Shown piece by piece: positions 35,956 through 44,912 of a stretch of DNA of 64,000 bases. Positions within the stretch are counted from its first letter, which is position 1; the number at the start of each line of letters is the position of its first letter. The stretch spans positions 5,366,501 through 5,430,500 of the forward strand of contig NZ_CP129672.1 of assembly GCF_030505195.1 (NCBI RefSeq), given 5' to 3'. Made by a program: the position numbers and the translations under genes. Origin of the DNA: Comamonas testosteroni (GTDB lineage: Bacteria > Pseudomonadota > Gammaproteobacteria > Burkholderiales > Burkholderiaceae_C). The notes beneath the pieces are model-generated. The model had not been told where the DNA came from and did not search any database. It worked only from the letters and a program-made list of their open reading frames with translations.

Positions 35956-36369
35956 TCAGTTACCTCGGTAGCTAGAGAAACCGTAAGGGCTTAGCAGCAG
36001 AGGGATGTGGTAGTGGGGTACCGAGCCGTCGGCGTTGAAGATCACAGGGATTTCTGGAAAGAACGTTGAGGTCTTGTGTTTGTTGAACCATTCCTCTGTC
36101 TGGAAGGTCACGCGGTAGCTGCCTTTTTCCATGATGGATTCCGAAGGGTAGAGCGCGGGAATGCGTCCTTGGGCATTGGTGACGCCTTCACTGATTTGCA
36201 CCCAGTTGTTATCAATCTTTTTTTCCAGCTTCACGTTCACACCAGCCGACGGCAGACCGTCTTGTAGGTTCAGAACATGAACACTCAAAGGATTCGAGGC
36301 AGCCAGGGCGGAGGTGGCGATGGCGGCATTCAACAGCATGCCGGCGATAAGCAGTTTGGTTTTTTGCAT
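35956..36369 (-). CDS. hiuH: periplasmic 5-hydroxyisourate hydrolase (transthyretin-like)
   Basis: A 137-residue protein with a signal peptide ending at SALA. The mature part is a complete transthyretin-like hydrolase: LSVHVLNLQDGLPSAGV at the N-terminus (first active-site His), the middle YRVTF and the C-terminal HYHIPLLLSPYGFSSYRGN. The family normally ends YRGS; here Ser is replaced by Asn. It hydrolyses 5-hydroxyisourate to OHCU in urate breakdown. A secreted copy next to a two-component system parallels E. coli hiuH-hprRS (yedX-yedWV). No other uricolytic gene is seen. Likely in one operon with the HbpS-like gene 54 bp upstream. Confidence 0.88.
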   Translation of the reverse strand: MQKTKLLIAGMLLNAAIATSALAASNPLSVHVLNLQDGLPSAGVNVKLEKKIDNNWVQISEGVTNAQGRIPALYPSESIMEKGSYRVTFQTEEWFNKHKTSTFFPEIPVIFNADGSVPHYHIPLLLSPYGFSSYRGN

Positions 36370-36423
36370 GGAAGCTCCTAGGGGTTAGGTCAATGGATCA
36401 GAGAAAGAAACTAGTACGTGCAT

Positions 36424-36924
36424 TCACTTGGAGGTTCCGAGCACTTTGTCGATGGCTTGCAAGGCACAGCCTTCGTCTATGACGGAGCCACCTGCTCCGC
36501 CTACACCGATGGCTCCGATGACCTCGTCGCCAACTTTTACGGGCACTCCACCGCCGATAAGCAGAAGACTGTCAATCGTGTTCAGATTGCTGGACTCGGG
36601 GTTCTTACGCGCGTTTTCCGCAAAAATGCGTGACAGCGTCTTGGTTGAAAGCGCGGTGAATGCCTTCTTGACCGCGGCGTCGGTGTTATGTGGGCCGACA
36701 CTGTCGTCGCGTTGCAAGGAAAGCAGATGGCCGCCACGGTCGATCACCGCAGCAACGGCAGAGCGGCCTTGTGAGTGGCATGCAGACATCGTTGCGTCTA
36801 CCAAAGCATTTGCCAAATTGAGAGACATATTGCTTTGATGCAGTGGCGAGGGCTGAGCGGCAAAGGCATGGACTGAAGCCATGAAAAGAAAAGCGGAAAC
36901 TGGTTTAATAGAAGGCAAGAGCAT
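36424..36924 (-). CDS. secreted HbpS/GlcG-family heme-binding-like protein
   Basis: A 166-residue protein with signal peptide (ending VHAFA). It is a single GlcG/HbpS domain: AVIDRGGHLLSLQRDD, the conserved KKAFTALS, a variable middle, then LLIGGGVPVKVGDEVIGAIGVGGAGG and DEGCALQAI. In Streptomyces reticuli the extracellular HbpS binds haem and modulates the sensor kinase SenS. The gene here lies divergent from a response regulator/kinase pair, so a similar accessory-sensor role is an attractive inference. It has also a Cys (SACHSQ). Probably co-transcribed with hiuH. Confidence 0.85.
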   Translation of the reverse strand: MLLPSIKPVSAFLFMASVHAFAAQPSPLHQSNMSLNLANALVDATMSACHSQGRSAVAAVIDRGGHLLSLQRDDSVGPHNTDAAVKKAFTALSTKTLSRIFAENARKNPESSNLNTIDSLLLIGGGVPVKVGDEVIGAIGVGGAGGSVIDEGCALQAIDKVLGTSK

Positions 36925-37003
36925 TTTTTCTCATCCTGTATTCGAGTTGTTTAGCGAATAGATTGAATTTTGTCTGTTTCTCTTAACACCAAGATTGCAC
37001 GCT

Positions 37004-37021
37004 CATTACATTTTTTTAATG
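37004..37021. promoter_or_regulatory. HprR/CusR-like box
   Basis: CATTACA, a 4-base spacer, then TTTAATG forms a near-perfect inverted repeat (one mismatch from TGTAATG). It resembles the E. coli HprR box that I recall as CATTACA-AAAT-TGTAATG. It lies between divergent hiuH/HbpS and response regulator genes, 61 bp before the regulator start. Confidence 0.6.
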
Positions 37022-37081
37022 TTGCTGCAGATATTTAAAGCTATGATTTAAAAATGCTAAAGCTAAGAAAATAATTAATCC

Positions 37082-37756
37082 ATGCGTATATTAATCATTG
37101 AAGACGAAATAAAGTCTGCGGAGTACCTAAAGAAGGGACTCACGAGCTCAGGCTATCAAGTCGAGGTTTCCAACGATGGAGTCGATGGTCTATTTGTCGC
37201 TCAGTCCAGTGAATTTGATTTGCTGATCCTCGATGTCATGCTTCCAGGTATTGATGGCTGGAGTTTTATCCGACGTTTTCGCGAGCGAAGTCAGGTTCCT
37301 GTGCTTTTTTTGACCGCGCGAGATTCTGTGGAGGATCGCGTCAAAGGGCTTGAGCTAGGTGCCGATGACTATCTGATCAAACCTTTTTCCTACGCAGAGC
37401 TTTTGGCCCGAGTGCGTACTCTATTACGCAGAACTCCTATGCGTCAGCAAGATATATTCCAGCTGGCCGACCTGGAGGTAGACATGCTCAAACGCCGGGC
37501 TATACGTGGCGGCCAGCGCATTGACCTGACGAACAAGGAGTTCGCACTGCTGCAGTTGCTGCTGCAGCACAAAGGGGAGGTCATGTCGCGCAGCCAGATC
37601 GCCTCTCAGGTATGGGACATGAACTTCGACAGCGACACGAATGTCGTGGATGTGGCCATCCGTCGCCTGCGGGCGAAGATCGATGATGGTTTTGCCGTCA
37701 AGCTCATCCAGACCGTGCGTGGCATGGGTTACCGTATTGAGGGCCCGCTGCCGTGA
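37082..37756 (+). CDS. OmpR-family response regulator (HprR/CusR-like)
   Basis: A 224-residue two-domain regulator. The receiver has acidic residues at the N-terminus (IIEDE), the phospho-acceptor Asp51 ([10 protein letters not shown]), Thr near 79 (LTARD) and Lys100 (LIKPF). The C-terminal winged helix (about 127-222) contains [25 protein letters not shown] and [15 protein letters not shown] DNA-binding sequence, then RGMGYRIE. It belongs to the heavy-metal/redox branch (CusR, IrlR, HprR). Its stop overlaps the kinase start (GTGA). It probably autoregulates through the box at 37004 and controls the divergent hiuH-HbpS pair. Confidence 0.92.
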   Translation: MRILIIEDEIKSAEYLKKGLTSSGYQVEVSNDGVDGLFVAQSSEFDLLILDVMLPGIDGWSFIRRFRERSQVPVLFLTARDSVEDRVKGLELGADDYLIKPFSYAELLARVRTLLRRTPMRQQDIFQLADLEVDMLKRRAIRGGQRIDLTNKEFALLQLLLQHKGEVMSRSQIASQVWDMNFDSDTNVVDVAIRRLRAKIDDGFAVKLIQTVRGMGYRIEGPLP

Positions 37757-39120
37757 TACACCCCAGATATGCCAGTCTTCGGCTACGCCTTGCTTTGCTG
37801 TTTGCCTTGGCAAGTGCCGTTTTGTTCGCCTTGATGGGGTTTTATGTTTTCAACGCCCTGCAAAGGGAGGTTGCCTACCGCGATGACATCGCTTTGCTTG
37901 GGCGGATTGAACGCATTGAGGATATTATAAGAGATAATAAAAATATTGATTACTTGAAAAATCAGCCTAAGCTTTATTCTAATATGCTTGGCAATAGAGA
38001 CAATGCTTTGTGGATTATTGGTGAATCAGGTGATTTATTAATTGAAGTTAATCCGGAAAACTTACCGACTCCTCTCATCGGAGAATTAAAACCAACTTCT
38101 CTGTTCACAACCACGGGGGGCAACCCCGCTCGCATGGCCTGGAGTCGGGTGAGCAACGGAGATTCAAACGTCTTTATCATCGCGAGCAAATTACTGGCTG
38201 AACGAGAGCAGATGATGGCGGCTTATCGCTGGAATCTGGGCGCGGCGTGGCTGGTAGGCGTGCTTCTGGCGTTCGCTGTCGGTTGGGAGGTGGTGCGCCG
38301 TGGACTTCTGCCCTTGCACCGCTTGAGTCAGCAAGCTGCAGCGGTAAGCCCTCAGCATCTGGGACTGCGTCTGGATGCACAAAAGCAACCGCAAGAGCTG
38401 CAAGCCTTGACGGTGGCATTGAACTCCATGCTGGCACGTCTAGAGGAAGGTTATTCAAAGCTCTCTCAATTTTCAGAAGACTTGGCCCATGAGATGCGTA
38501 CGCCGCTTAACAATCTCATGATTCAGAATCAACTAGCATTGAGCGAGTCCAGAACCTTTGACGAGTATGAGCAGCTACTGGATTCCCAGCAAGAGGAATA
38601 CGAGCGTTTGGCGCGTATGATCGACAACATGCTCTTTCTTGCTAGGGCAGAAAAGCAAGACTCGACGTTGCATCTGGAGTCCGTGGACTTGGAAAAATTA
38701 TCGCAACAGCTCGCGGGGTACTTTGAAGGAATGGCCCAAGAGCGGGGAATGCGCATTGAGACAGTAGCACATGGCCACCTGCTCGCTGACAACGGCTTGA
38801 TCCGCCGTGCATTGGCTAATCTGTTGGCGAACGCGATTCGCTATGGTGAAGAAAGTACAGTCATCACCCTCAGTTGCAATACCCAGGCCGCGCAGTGGCT
38901 AGATATTGAGGTTCTTAATCAAGGGGTACCCATAGGAGAAGAACAGCTCCCCCGCATATTTGACCGCTTTTACCGCTGCGATGCTTCCCGTTCACATCCC
39001 GATGATTCAGGCGGGCTGGGCCTCGCGATTGTCCGTTCAATTATGCATATGCATGGTGGAGAAGTCATTGTTAACAACTCTAGCGCTGGCACCCAATTTA
39101 CCCTTCGCTTTCCTAGATAG
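37753..39120 (+). CDS. heavy-metal/redox sensor histidine kinase (HprS/CusS-like)
   Basis: A 455-residue inner-membrane kinase starting at GTG, overlapping the regulator by 4 bp. First membrane helix about 10-30, periplasmic domain about 31-160, second helix about 160-182, HAMP, then the H-box [16 protein letters not shown] (phospho-His near 246). The ATPase domain has the N-box [17 protein letters not shown] and GGLGLAIV. The periplasmic part is locally A/T-rich compared with its neighbours (around 37920-38090). In E. coli HprS senses H2O2; the HbpS neighbour here may add haem or redox input. Confidence 0.92.
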   Translation: MIHPRYASLRLRLALLFALASAVLFALMGFYVFNALQREVAYRDDIALLGRIERIEDIIRDNKNIDYLKNQPKLYSNMLGNRDNALWIIGESGDLLIEVNPENLPTPLIGELKPTSLFTTTGGNPARMAWSRVSNGDSNVFIIASKLLAEREQMMAAYRWNLGAAWLVGVLLAFAVGWEVVRRGLLPLHRLSQQAAAVSPQHLGLRLDAQKQPQELQALTVALNSMLARLEEGYSKLSQFSEDLAHEMRTPLNNLMIQNQLALSESRTFDEYEQLLDSQQEEYERLARMIDNMLFLARAEKQDSTLHLESVDLEKLSQQLAGYFEGMAQERGMRIETVAHGHLLADNGLIRRALANLLANAIRYGEESTVITLSCNTQAAQWLDIEVLNQGVPIGEEQLPRIFDRFYRCDASRSHPDDSGGLGLAIVRSIMHMHGGEVIVNNSSAGTQFTLRFPR

Positions 39121-39323
39121 AGTTAGTGTCCGCCTATTCAGGCAGTGCGTACTAGAATGATTGGTGAAATCAATTAAGCAAGCGCGGCGTTGACATAAAA
39201 ATCAAGCCAGCACTTGCATAACGCCAATAGATCACGAGATTTTCTATGACGCAATATTTTCTTGGATAGAAATAGAGAGTAGGAAATTGTTAAAGACGGA
39301 TTTCGGATTTAATCTCTACCTAG

Positions 39324-40115
39324 CTAGAAGTTGTAGCCCAAGGCAATTACTGAGGACAGGCTTCCCTTTTGACGCACGATTGGGCTGTTGCGTGCGTCGC
39401 CAATCAACTCCGAATACACCAGTGAGCCGACCAAGCTCCACTTGGGATGCATGCGATAGATGACGGAGGTGCCAAGCCGTACATCTCTTAGTCCGGATCC
39501 TGGAGCAAACTCTGCATAACCGCTATTTACTGCCTGCTCTTTAGTGATACCGAAGTAGTCTTGGGCATAACGATTGTTGCTCCATGTTGTGGCGACCGTA
39601 GCTGAGAACTGTAGAGATTGGCTGATGCGAGTGTTCCAGCCGGCGCCCAGGTCCAGGAGCAGACCATTTCGGTTGTTCCCACTGCCATACCGGACTGCTG
39701 AATTGAGCGTCAAGTTGCTTGTGAGATTGGCGTTGAAGAATGCACCAATTTCTGGGCGAGGATCAATGTCGCCCAGTCCTCGTAGTACTGAGCTGCGCCG
39801 CTCTTTGCGTCCGAAGTCCGCTGTAATTCGCGCTCCATAAGACATCTCAGATCTGCGTGAAGCGTTGTAGCCAACGCCGCTCATGACTCCGGCAAAAAAG
39901 CCATTACTCCACTGGTACTCAATGCTTGGTAGGACCCGGATTCTGGATTCGTCGGATCCCTGGTATCTATGGCCTGCAATTACTGCTAGGCCGGCGACAC
40001 CACCTTCTGAGTCATTGGGTGGCATGGTCCGACGGTAGAAATCCGACTGGGCATGCACTGCTGCACTGGCTGCCACTAGTGCTGTCATCGTCACTGCTGA
40101 TGCGAGGGGGGTCAT
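39324..40115 (-). CDS. MipA/OmpV family outer-membrane protein
   Basis: A 263-residue protein from ATG 40115 (AAGGGC upstream; a 12-residue longer frame exists). Signal peptide ends at VHAQ. The mature part is a beta barrel with the family's GLAVIAGHRYQGSDESRIRVLPSIEYQW start and ALGYNF end (terminal Phe). MipA/OmpV proteins are scaffolding or porin-like outer-membrane proteins and are often controlled by CusR/HprR-type systems, so the convergent two-component genes may regulate it. Function in this organism is not known. Confidence 0.85.
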   Translation of the reverse strand: MTPLASAVTMTALVAASAAVHAQSDFYRRTMPPNDSEGGVAGLAVIAGHRYQGSDESRIRVLPSIEYQWSNGFFAGVMSGVGYNASRRSEMSYGARITADFGRKERRSSVLRGLGDIDPRPEIGAFFNANLTSNLTLNSAVRYGSGNNRNGLLLDLGAGWNTRISQSLQFSATVATTWSNNRYAQDYFGITKEQAVNSGYAEFAPGSGLRDVRLGTSVIYRMHPKWSLVGSLVYSELIGDARNSPIVRQKGSLSSVIALGYNF

Positions 40116-40444
40116 GGTCAATGCCCTTTTTGATAGGGGTCGATCTGGCAAGGGTTAAGGGCCTCACGCGTTCACGTTAGGGCCAACTAGGGTTGATCCG
40201 ACAAGCTACGAACTACTGCATCTGGCCATCGAACTAGGTCTAGATCCAGTTCACGTAGCATTCTTACAAATTGATAATACTGATCAGTTCAAATTATGAC
40301 TGATTAGTATTTGTAAGCATATCTTGTCGTTTTTCCAAAGGATTGAATAACCTCTAAGGCCTTCGGCTATTGCTGCTCCTAATGGCTTTTGTGTATTGAC
40401 CCACTGAAAACCTGCTCAGGTGTTACCGTCGAGAGGAAGACACC

Positions 40445-40759
40445 ATGAGCACATTGATGGAAGAAGAGATCAAACGCTGGACCGCAAAGCGCAAGACGGC
40501 ACTGATCCTGGAGATCATCCAGGGCAAGACCAGCGTGTCGGAGGCCAGTCGAACCTATGACCTGCCGCCGTCGGAGATCGAGGGCTGGGTGGAAGATGGC
40601 CGCAAGGGCATGGAGAATGCGCTGAAGGCCAACCCGCAGGATGTGCGCGAGCAGTACGAGCGCCAACTGAAGGAGTTGCAGGAGGCCTACGGCGAGGCGA
40701 TGCTGGAGTTGCGCGCAAGAAAAAAATTGCAGTCCCTGCTGGGCGAGGACGAGAAGTGA
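40445..40759 (+). CDS. IS3-family transposase OrfA
   Basis: 104 residues: a helix-turn-helix domain (KTALILEIIQGKTSVSEASRTYDLPPSEIEGW) and a C-terminal leucine-rich coiled-coil (LKELQEAYGEAMLELRARKKLQSLL) used for multimerisation. Its TGA stop overlaps the GTG start of orfB (GTGA), the usual arrangement for coupling or frameshifting between the two. Confidence 0.9.
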   Translation: MSTLMEEEIKRWTAKRKTALILEIIQGKTSVSEASRTYDLPPSEIEGWVEDGRKGMENALKANPQDVREQYERQLKELQEAYGEAMLELRARKKLQSLLGEDEK

Positions 40760-41577
40760 TCGAGACGATCCGCCAGGGACTGCAGGCCGACGGCATCACC
40801 GTCTCGATCAGCAAGCTGTGCCGGTGGTTCGAGGTGCTGCGGCGCAGCGTGTACTACCGGCCGGTGAAGGCTGCACCCACGCTGCAGGAGCACTTCGTGG
40901 CCCCGATCAAGGCCATGATCGAGGAGAACCCGTCCTTCGGGTACCGAACCGTGGCGCACCTGCTGGGGTTCAACAAGAACACGGTGCAGCGCATCTTCCA
41001 GCTCAAGGGCTGGCAGGTGCGCAAGCGCCCGGTGGGCTTCAGGCCCCGGATCCAGTCGCTGCCCTCGGTGGCCAAGGCGCCCAACGAGCGCTGGGCCACG
41101 GATATGTTCCGGGTCTGGGCCGGGCGTGATGGCTGGACCACGATGGCTCTGGTGATCGATTGCCATAGCCGGGAACTGCTGGGCTGGCACCTGTCGCGCA
41201 GCGGGAGATCCAAGACGGCGGAGTCAGCACTGGAGTAGGCGCTGATCGCACGGTTCAGGACGCTCGGGCGCGTGCCAGCTCCGTTCCTACTGTGCTCGGA
41301 CAATGGGCTGGTCTTCACCAGCCGCAGCTTCACGGCCCTGGTCAGAAGCTATGGCCTGTGTCAGGAATTCATCACGCCACACAGCCCCGAGCAGAATGGC
41401 TTGGTCGAGCGGGTGATTCGTACGCTCAAGGAGCAATGTGTGCATCGGCACCGGTTCGAATCGCTGCAGCATGCCAGCCGGCTGATTGGAGATTGGATCC
41501 ACTTCTACAACCACCGGCGCCCGCACCAGGCGCTGAACATGAGAACCCCCGCTGAGGCATTTGCATTAGCGGCCTGA
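40756..41577 (+). pseudogene. IS3-family transposase OrfB with an amber stop
   Basis: The 273-codon integrase frame is in one phase from 40756 to 41577 but has a TAG at 41236-41238, between SAL-E and AL-IARF. Everything else is intact: DDE residues in RWATDMFRVWA, LLCSDNGLVFT and HSPEQNGLVERVIRTLK, and the usual C-terminal YNHRRPHQAL. A single CAG-to-TAG change would produce this. Without suppression the product ends before the second Asp. Confidence 0.9.
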
Positions 41578-41610
41578 CCTGTGCAGGTTCTGCTGGGTCA
41601 ATGCAGACAG

Positions 41611-42552
41611 TTACAACTGCGTTTCGCGCCACCGACTAACCAAGCCGTGGATGCCACTTAGTTCTTTCAATGCGGTTATTCCTTCCCATGACTTCTGGTA
41701 AAGGGTGGCGCATGCGCCGCCAACCCACACAGAGGTTTCAACGGGTAACTCGCTTCGGAGAGTTCGCAGGCTGGTCTGAACGGAAGCCGGTGTGTTGAGG
41801 TTGCTAAAACTCAGTGCAACGACATCCACCTTGTGTGCTTGCGCCGCGCGCACGATGTCGCTTATCGGTGTTTGAGTGCCAAGTGACACGCACTGACATC
41901 CTTCCTGCACCAGCAGTGACTCGACCATCAATAATCCCAATCCATGCGCCTCTTGAGGAATCGTCGTGAGCAGTATTTTGGGCTTCTGCTTCAAGCGAGG
42001 ATTACCCAAGGTGCTCAGACAGGTGCGCAGAACGTTGCTGACCACTTCAGTATACAGATGCTCCTCGAAGATCTCGAACCGTCCTGTGGCCCAAAGTTCA
42101 CCCACTGCGCTGGTGAGCGGTGCGATCACCTGGATAACAAACCGGCCCAAGCCCAGTCGCATCTGTGCATGGAGAAGCGCTTCACGCAAGGCTTCACCAT
42201 CGTGAGCGGCGATGGCGTTTAGCATTGGCTCAATATTCTCCTGATACTGAGCGCTCTCTTTTTTTGTCGTAGACAAATTTATTTTGTGTCCGAGCAACTC
42301 CTGAAGTTGCTGTTCTTCAAGGGCGGCAATCTTCCCCGGTCTGTAGCCTCCATCCATAAGTCTTTTGATGAGCTTCAGGCGGCGAACCTGTTCAGGAGGG
42401 TAGAGGCGATCATCGGCAGCGTTACGCAGGGGGCGTGGGAAGCCATAGCGTTTCTCCCACACTCGGAGTGTGTCTTTGGAAAGACCCGTTTCGTGCTCCA
42501 CGGCCAGTATGGGGATGGCAGCTTGGGGACTTTGAGGTGCAGGTGAACTCAT
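41611..42552 (-). CDS. MerR-family B12-binding light-responsive regulator (LitR/CarH type)
   Basis: A 313-residue protein. The N-terminal MerR helix-turn-helix (about 14-75; DTLRVWEKRYGFPRP) is followed by a helical cap and a cobalamin-binding fold. Features of adenosyl-B12 photoreceptors are visible: the W-x9-EH motif (Trp154, Glu164-His165), and E-x-H-x-x-G, whose His203 should be the lower cobalt ligand. In the dark such proteins repress as tetramers; light releases them. The residue after Trp154 is Ala155, where CarH has its light-state His ligand, so the photoproduct may differ. The same 13-bp palindrome stands before this gene and upstream of the photolyase. Ends next to the IS3 element. 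Confidence 0.88.
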   Translation of the reverse strand: MSSPAPQSPQAAIPILAVEHETGLSKDTLRVWEKRYGFPRPLRNAADDRLYPPEQVRRLKLIKRLMDGGYRPGKIAALEEQQLQELLGHKINLSTTKKESAQYQENIEPMLNAIAAHDGEALREALLHAQMRLGLGRFVIQVIAPLTSAVGELWATGRFEIFEEHLYTEVVSNVLRTCLSTLGNPRLKQKPKILLTTIPQEAHGLGLLMVESLLVQEGCQCVSLGTQTPISDIVRAAQAHKVDVVALSFSNLNTPASVQTSLRTLRSELPVETSVWVGGACATLYQKSWEGITALKELSGIHGLVSRWRETQL

Positions 42553-42613
42553 AGGAGGCAGAGTGGACAGGCGTTCAGCAGAGCAAGAGCGGTTGCCTGA
42601 AACTTTTTGTTAA

Positions 42614-42640
42614 TTGTCTAAGACAAATGTAAATTTGTCT
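42614..42640. promoter_or_regulatory. LitR-type operator upstream of the regulator
   Basis: TTGTCT-A-AGACAA at 42614-42626 is a 13-bp inverted repeat, followed by a second half site TTGTCT at 42635-42640, 21 bp on (two helical turns). It is 62-75 bp upstream of the LitR-like start. The identical 13-mer occurs at 46262. A related TTGTC-GTA-GACAA lies inside the regulator gene at 42264-42276. Autoregulation is inferred. The rest of the 508-bp gap to the chemoreceptor shows no gene. Confidence 0.65.
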
Positions 42641-43060
42641 AGTACATTAGGGGGTGTGAAGCTTAGATTCTGGGGGAAAGAGTGTTTCTATGCACTCAAT
42701 TCCTCTTGCCAAGCCAATCACGACACCTCCTGCACAAGTCTGTGCATCCTTTGTAGTCCATGGGTGATGGCCAAGCCGCGCCCACAAGAATGTTGCCAGC
42801 ATGTCGATGGAGCCCCCATCAACCATTCAGCCTTGTTGACTGCCACCTCCGTTGGGGTTGTGAATCCCAGTCTGTTGTTCGGCTGATTTCCAGACATTCG
42901 GTGCTTGAATTTTCGCTTCAAGGTCCAGATCGAAGGCAGTTCTTAATTTTGATGAAAATCCTGCTGTTCTAAAGAGGTTCAAATGAAGATAGATTTTTTA
43001 AGTCGATAACACAGCAAAATTCTCCATAGGCAGTAGTATAAAAATCACCCAGGGATAATT

Positions 43061-44752
43061 ATGTTTTTCTCAAGATTGCCGGTTGCGGCAAGGCTATATC
43101 TCGGTTTCGGCTTGATAGTTTTTCTACTTGTGGTTGTCACGGGCGTCGCAGTCGTGAAAGTCAATCATATTGAAACTGCTTTGCGCGCGAACTCGGAAAT
43201 TTATTCTCAGGTACAGCGAAATGCAATCAACTTCAGAGGGTCTGCACATGATCGTGCCATCGCTGTCAGGGACCTGGTTTTAAGCCCTACGGAATCAGAG
43301 CGTGAAAAAGAGATTGAAAATATCGATTCCTTGGCCAATTTCTATGAAAAATCTACAGAATCTTTGAATTCATTGCTTCAATTGCCTGGGGTGAGTCCCG
43401 AGGTTTTTCCTTTGTATGATGACATTAAAAAGGCTGAAGTGCCGGCAGTGGCAACAACAAAGGCCATCATCGGAAAAGTTCGAGCAGGCGACACATCTGC
43501 AGTCGGTATGCTGTGGGGTCAAGCCAAACCGCAGTATGTGGAATGGCTTGCGACAATCAATCGGCTGATTGATTTCAAGGAGCGCCATATTCAGAGGACG
43601 AATCAAAGTGCCATCGATGAGGCCAGTGGATTCCTGAGGGTGATGTTTACTGCATTAATACTCTCGCTTCTTCTCAGTATCGCGATTGCATGGAGCGCGG
43701 GGCGCAGCATCGTCCGTCAGTTGGGGGCGGAGCCCGCTGCGCTTGCTGAGATTGCTCGTCAGGTGGCGCAGGGGGATCTGCAGTCCCTGGCGGGGGTCGG
43801 GCAGGCTCGACCTGACAGCGTCCTGTTCTCGCTCGGGGCGATGCAGGCCAGCCTTGCAAAAGTGGTTCGCAAGGTGCGTCATGCGTCGAACAACGTGACG
43901 CAGGGTGCCAATGAAATTGCAGATGGCAATCATGGTCTGCTCCGTCGCACCGAAGAGCAAGCCGGGAGTCTCCAGCAGGCGGCAGCCTCGATGGAGGAGA
44001 TGACTGCATCGGTCAAGCACAACGCCGACAGTGCGCGGCAAGCAGCCTTGCTTGCGGCAGCTGCCAGCGAGGCCGCACAAAAAGGTGGCGCGGTCGTCTT
44101 GCAGGTGGTGCACACGATGGACGATATCAGTGCCGGTAGCCATCGCATTGCCGACATCATTGGTGTCATCGACTCCATTGCCTTTCAAACCAATATCTTG
44201 GCATTGAACGCTGCGGTGGAAGCTGCCCGAGCGGGCGCAGACGGTCGAGGATTTGCCGTTGTGGCCGCCGAGGTGCGCGCTTTGGCGCAGCGAAGTGCCG
44301 AAGCCGCGCACCAGATCAAGGCCTTGATCGAGACCAGCGTGATGAATGTGGAGCAGGGGACCCAGTTGGTCAATGTGGCTGGGTCGACCATGACCGACAT
44401 CGTCAGCCAAGCGCAGCGAGTCGCAGAACTGATTGCAGCGATCAGTGATGCGACGGCGGAGCAGACTCATGGGGTTGCGCAAGTGGGTCACGCCGTCGCA
44501 CATCTGGAGCAAGCGACCCAGAAAAATGCTGCATTGGTCGAGCAGAGTGCTGCAGCAGCCCAGGCACTGAGGGAGCAAGCCGCCGAGATGGCTGCTGCGG
44601 TCCGTGTGTTCCGTCTGGCTGGGATGGCGGAGGATTTCCCGGAGGAATGTGACAAGGCGTACGTTTCTGCGAAGACCATCCGAACTGGACCGGCTTCGAC
44701 ACGACTTCATATGTGCCAAGCTGCGCGAGCAGCGGTGATAGAGACTGTTTAG
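43061..44752 (+). CDS. methyl-accepting chemotaxis protein
   Basis: A 563-residue transducer. It has a first membrane helix (about 12-32), a periplasmic four-helix-bundle ligand domain (about 33-195), a second helix (about 196-216), HAMP, and a long signalling coiled coil with the tip [20 protein letters not shown]. After the coil is an extra 60 residues (KAYVSAKTIRTGPASTRLHM) without a CheR pentapeptide. A 4HB_MCP sensor often binds small organic ligands, but none is predictable. It stands between the LitR-like regulator and the EAL protein; whether it is part of the light regulon is not known. Confidence 0.92.
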   Translation: MFFSRLPVAARLYLGFGLIVFLLVVVTGVAVVKVNHIETALRANSEIYSQVQRNAINFRGSAHDRAIAVRDLVLSPTESEREKEIENIDSLANFYEKSTESLNSLLQLPGVSPEVFPLYDDIKKAEVPAVATTKAIIGKVRAGDTSAVGMLWGQAKPQYVEWLATINRLIDFKERHIQRTNQSAIDEASGFLRVMFTALILSLLLSIAIAWSAGRSIVRQLGAEPAALAEIARQVAQGDLQSLAGVGQARPDSVLFSLGAMQASLAKVVRKVRHASNNVTQGANEIADGNHGLLRRTEEQAGSLQQAAASMEEMTASVKHNADSARQAALLAAAASEAAQKGGAVVLQVVHTMDDISAGSHRIADIIGVIDSIAFQTNILALNAAVEAARAGADGRGFAVVAAEVRALAQRSAEAAHQIKALIETSVMNVEQGTQLVNVAGSTMTDIVSQAQRVAELIAAISDATAEQTHGVAQVGHAVAHLEQATQKNAALVEQSAAAAQALREQAAEMAAAVRVFRLAGMAEDFPEECDKAYVSAKTIRTGPASTRLHMCQAARAAVIETV

Positions 44753-44912
44753 CAGTTCAATCGGCATTGATGTGTGGTGCTCAGTACTTCACCAGATCTA
44801 TATGAATGAATCAGCGTCTGACTCTGTCTTTCAATCGATTAAGCCGTGGCTGGTCTTGATGTTCTGTTGAATTTAATGCTTATCTATTTGGCATTCCAGC
44901 CAGTGAAAACCA

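Larger units (their letters stand above)
40395..41602. mobile_element. IS3-family insertion sequence, about 1.2 kb
   Basis: Terminal inverted repeats start ATTGACCC at both ends (40395 inward; reverse complement from 41602) and continue with CTG-AACCTGC-CAGG similarity over about 25 bp. Two overlapping frames (orfA, orfB) give the normal IS3 layout. No clear short target duplication was found. The right end lies only 8 bp beyond the stop of the LitR-like gene, so the element inserted just at its 3' side. OrfB has an internal stop, so the copy is probably inactive. Confidence 0.85.
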
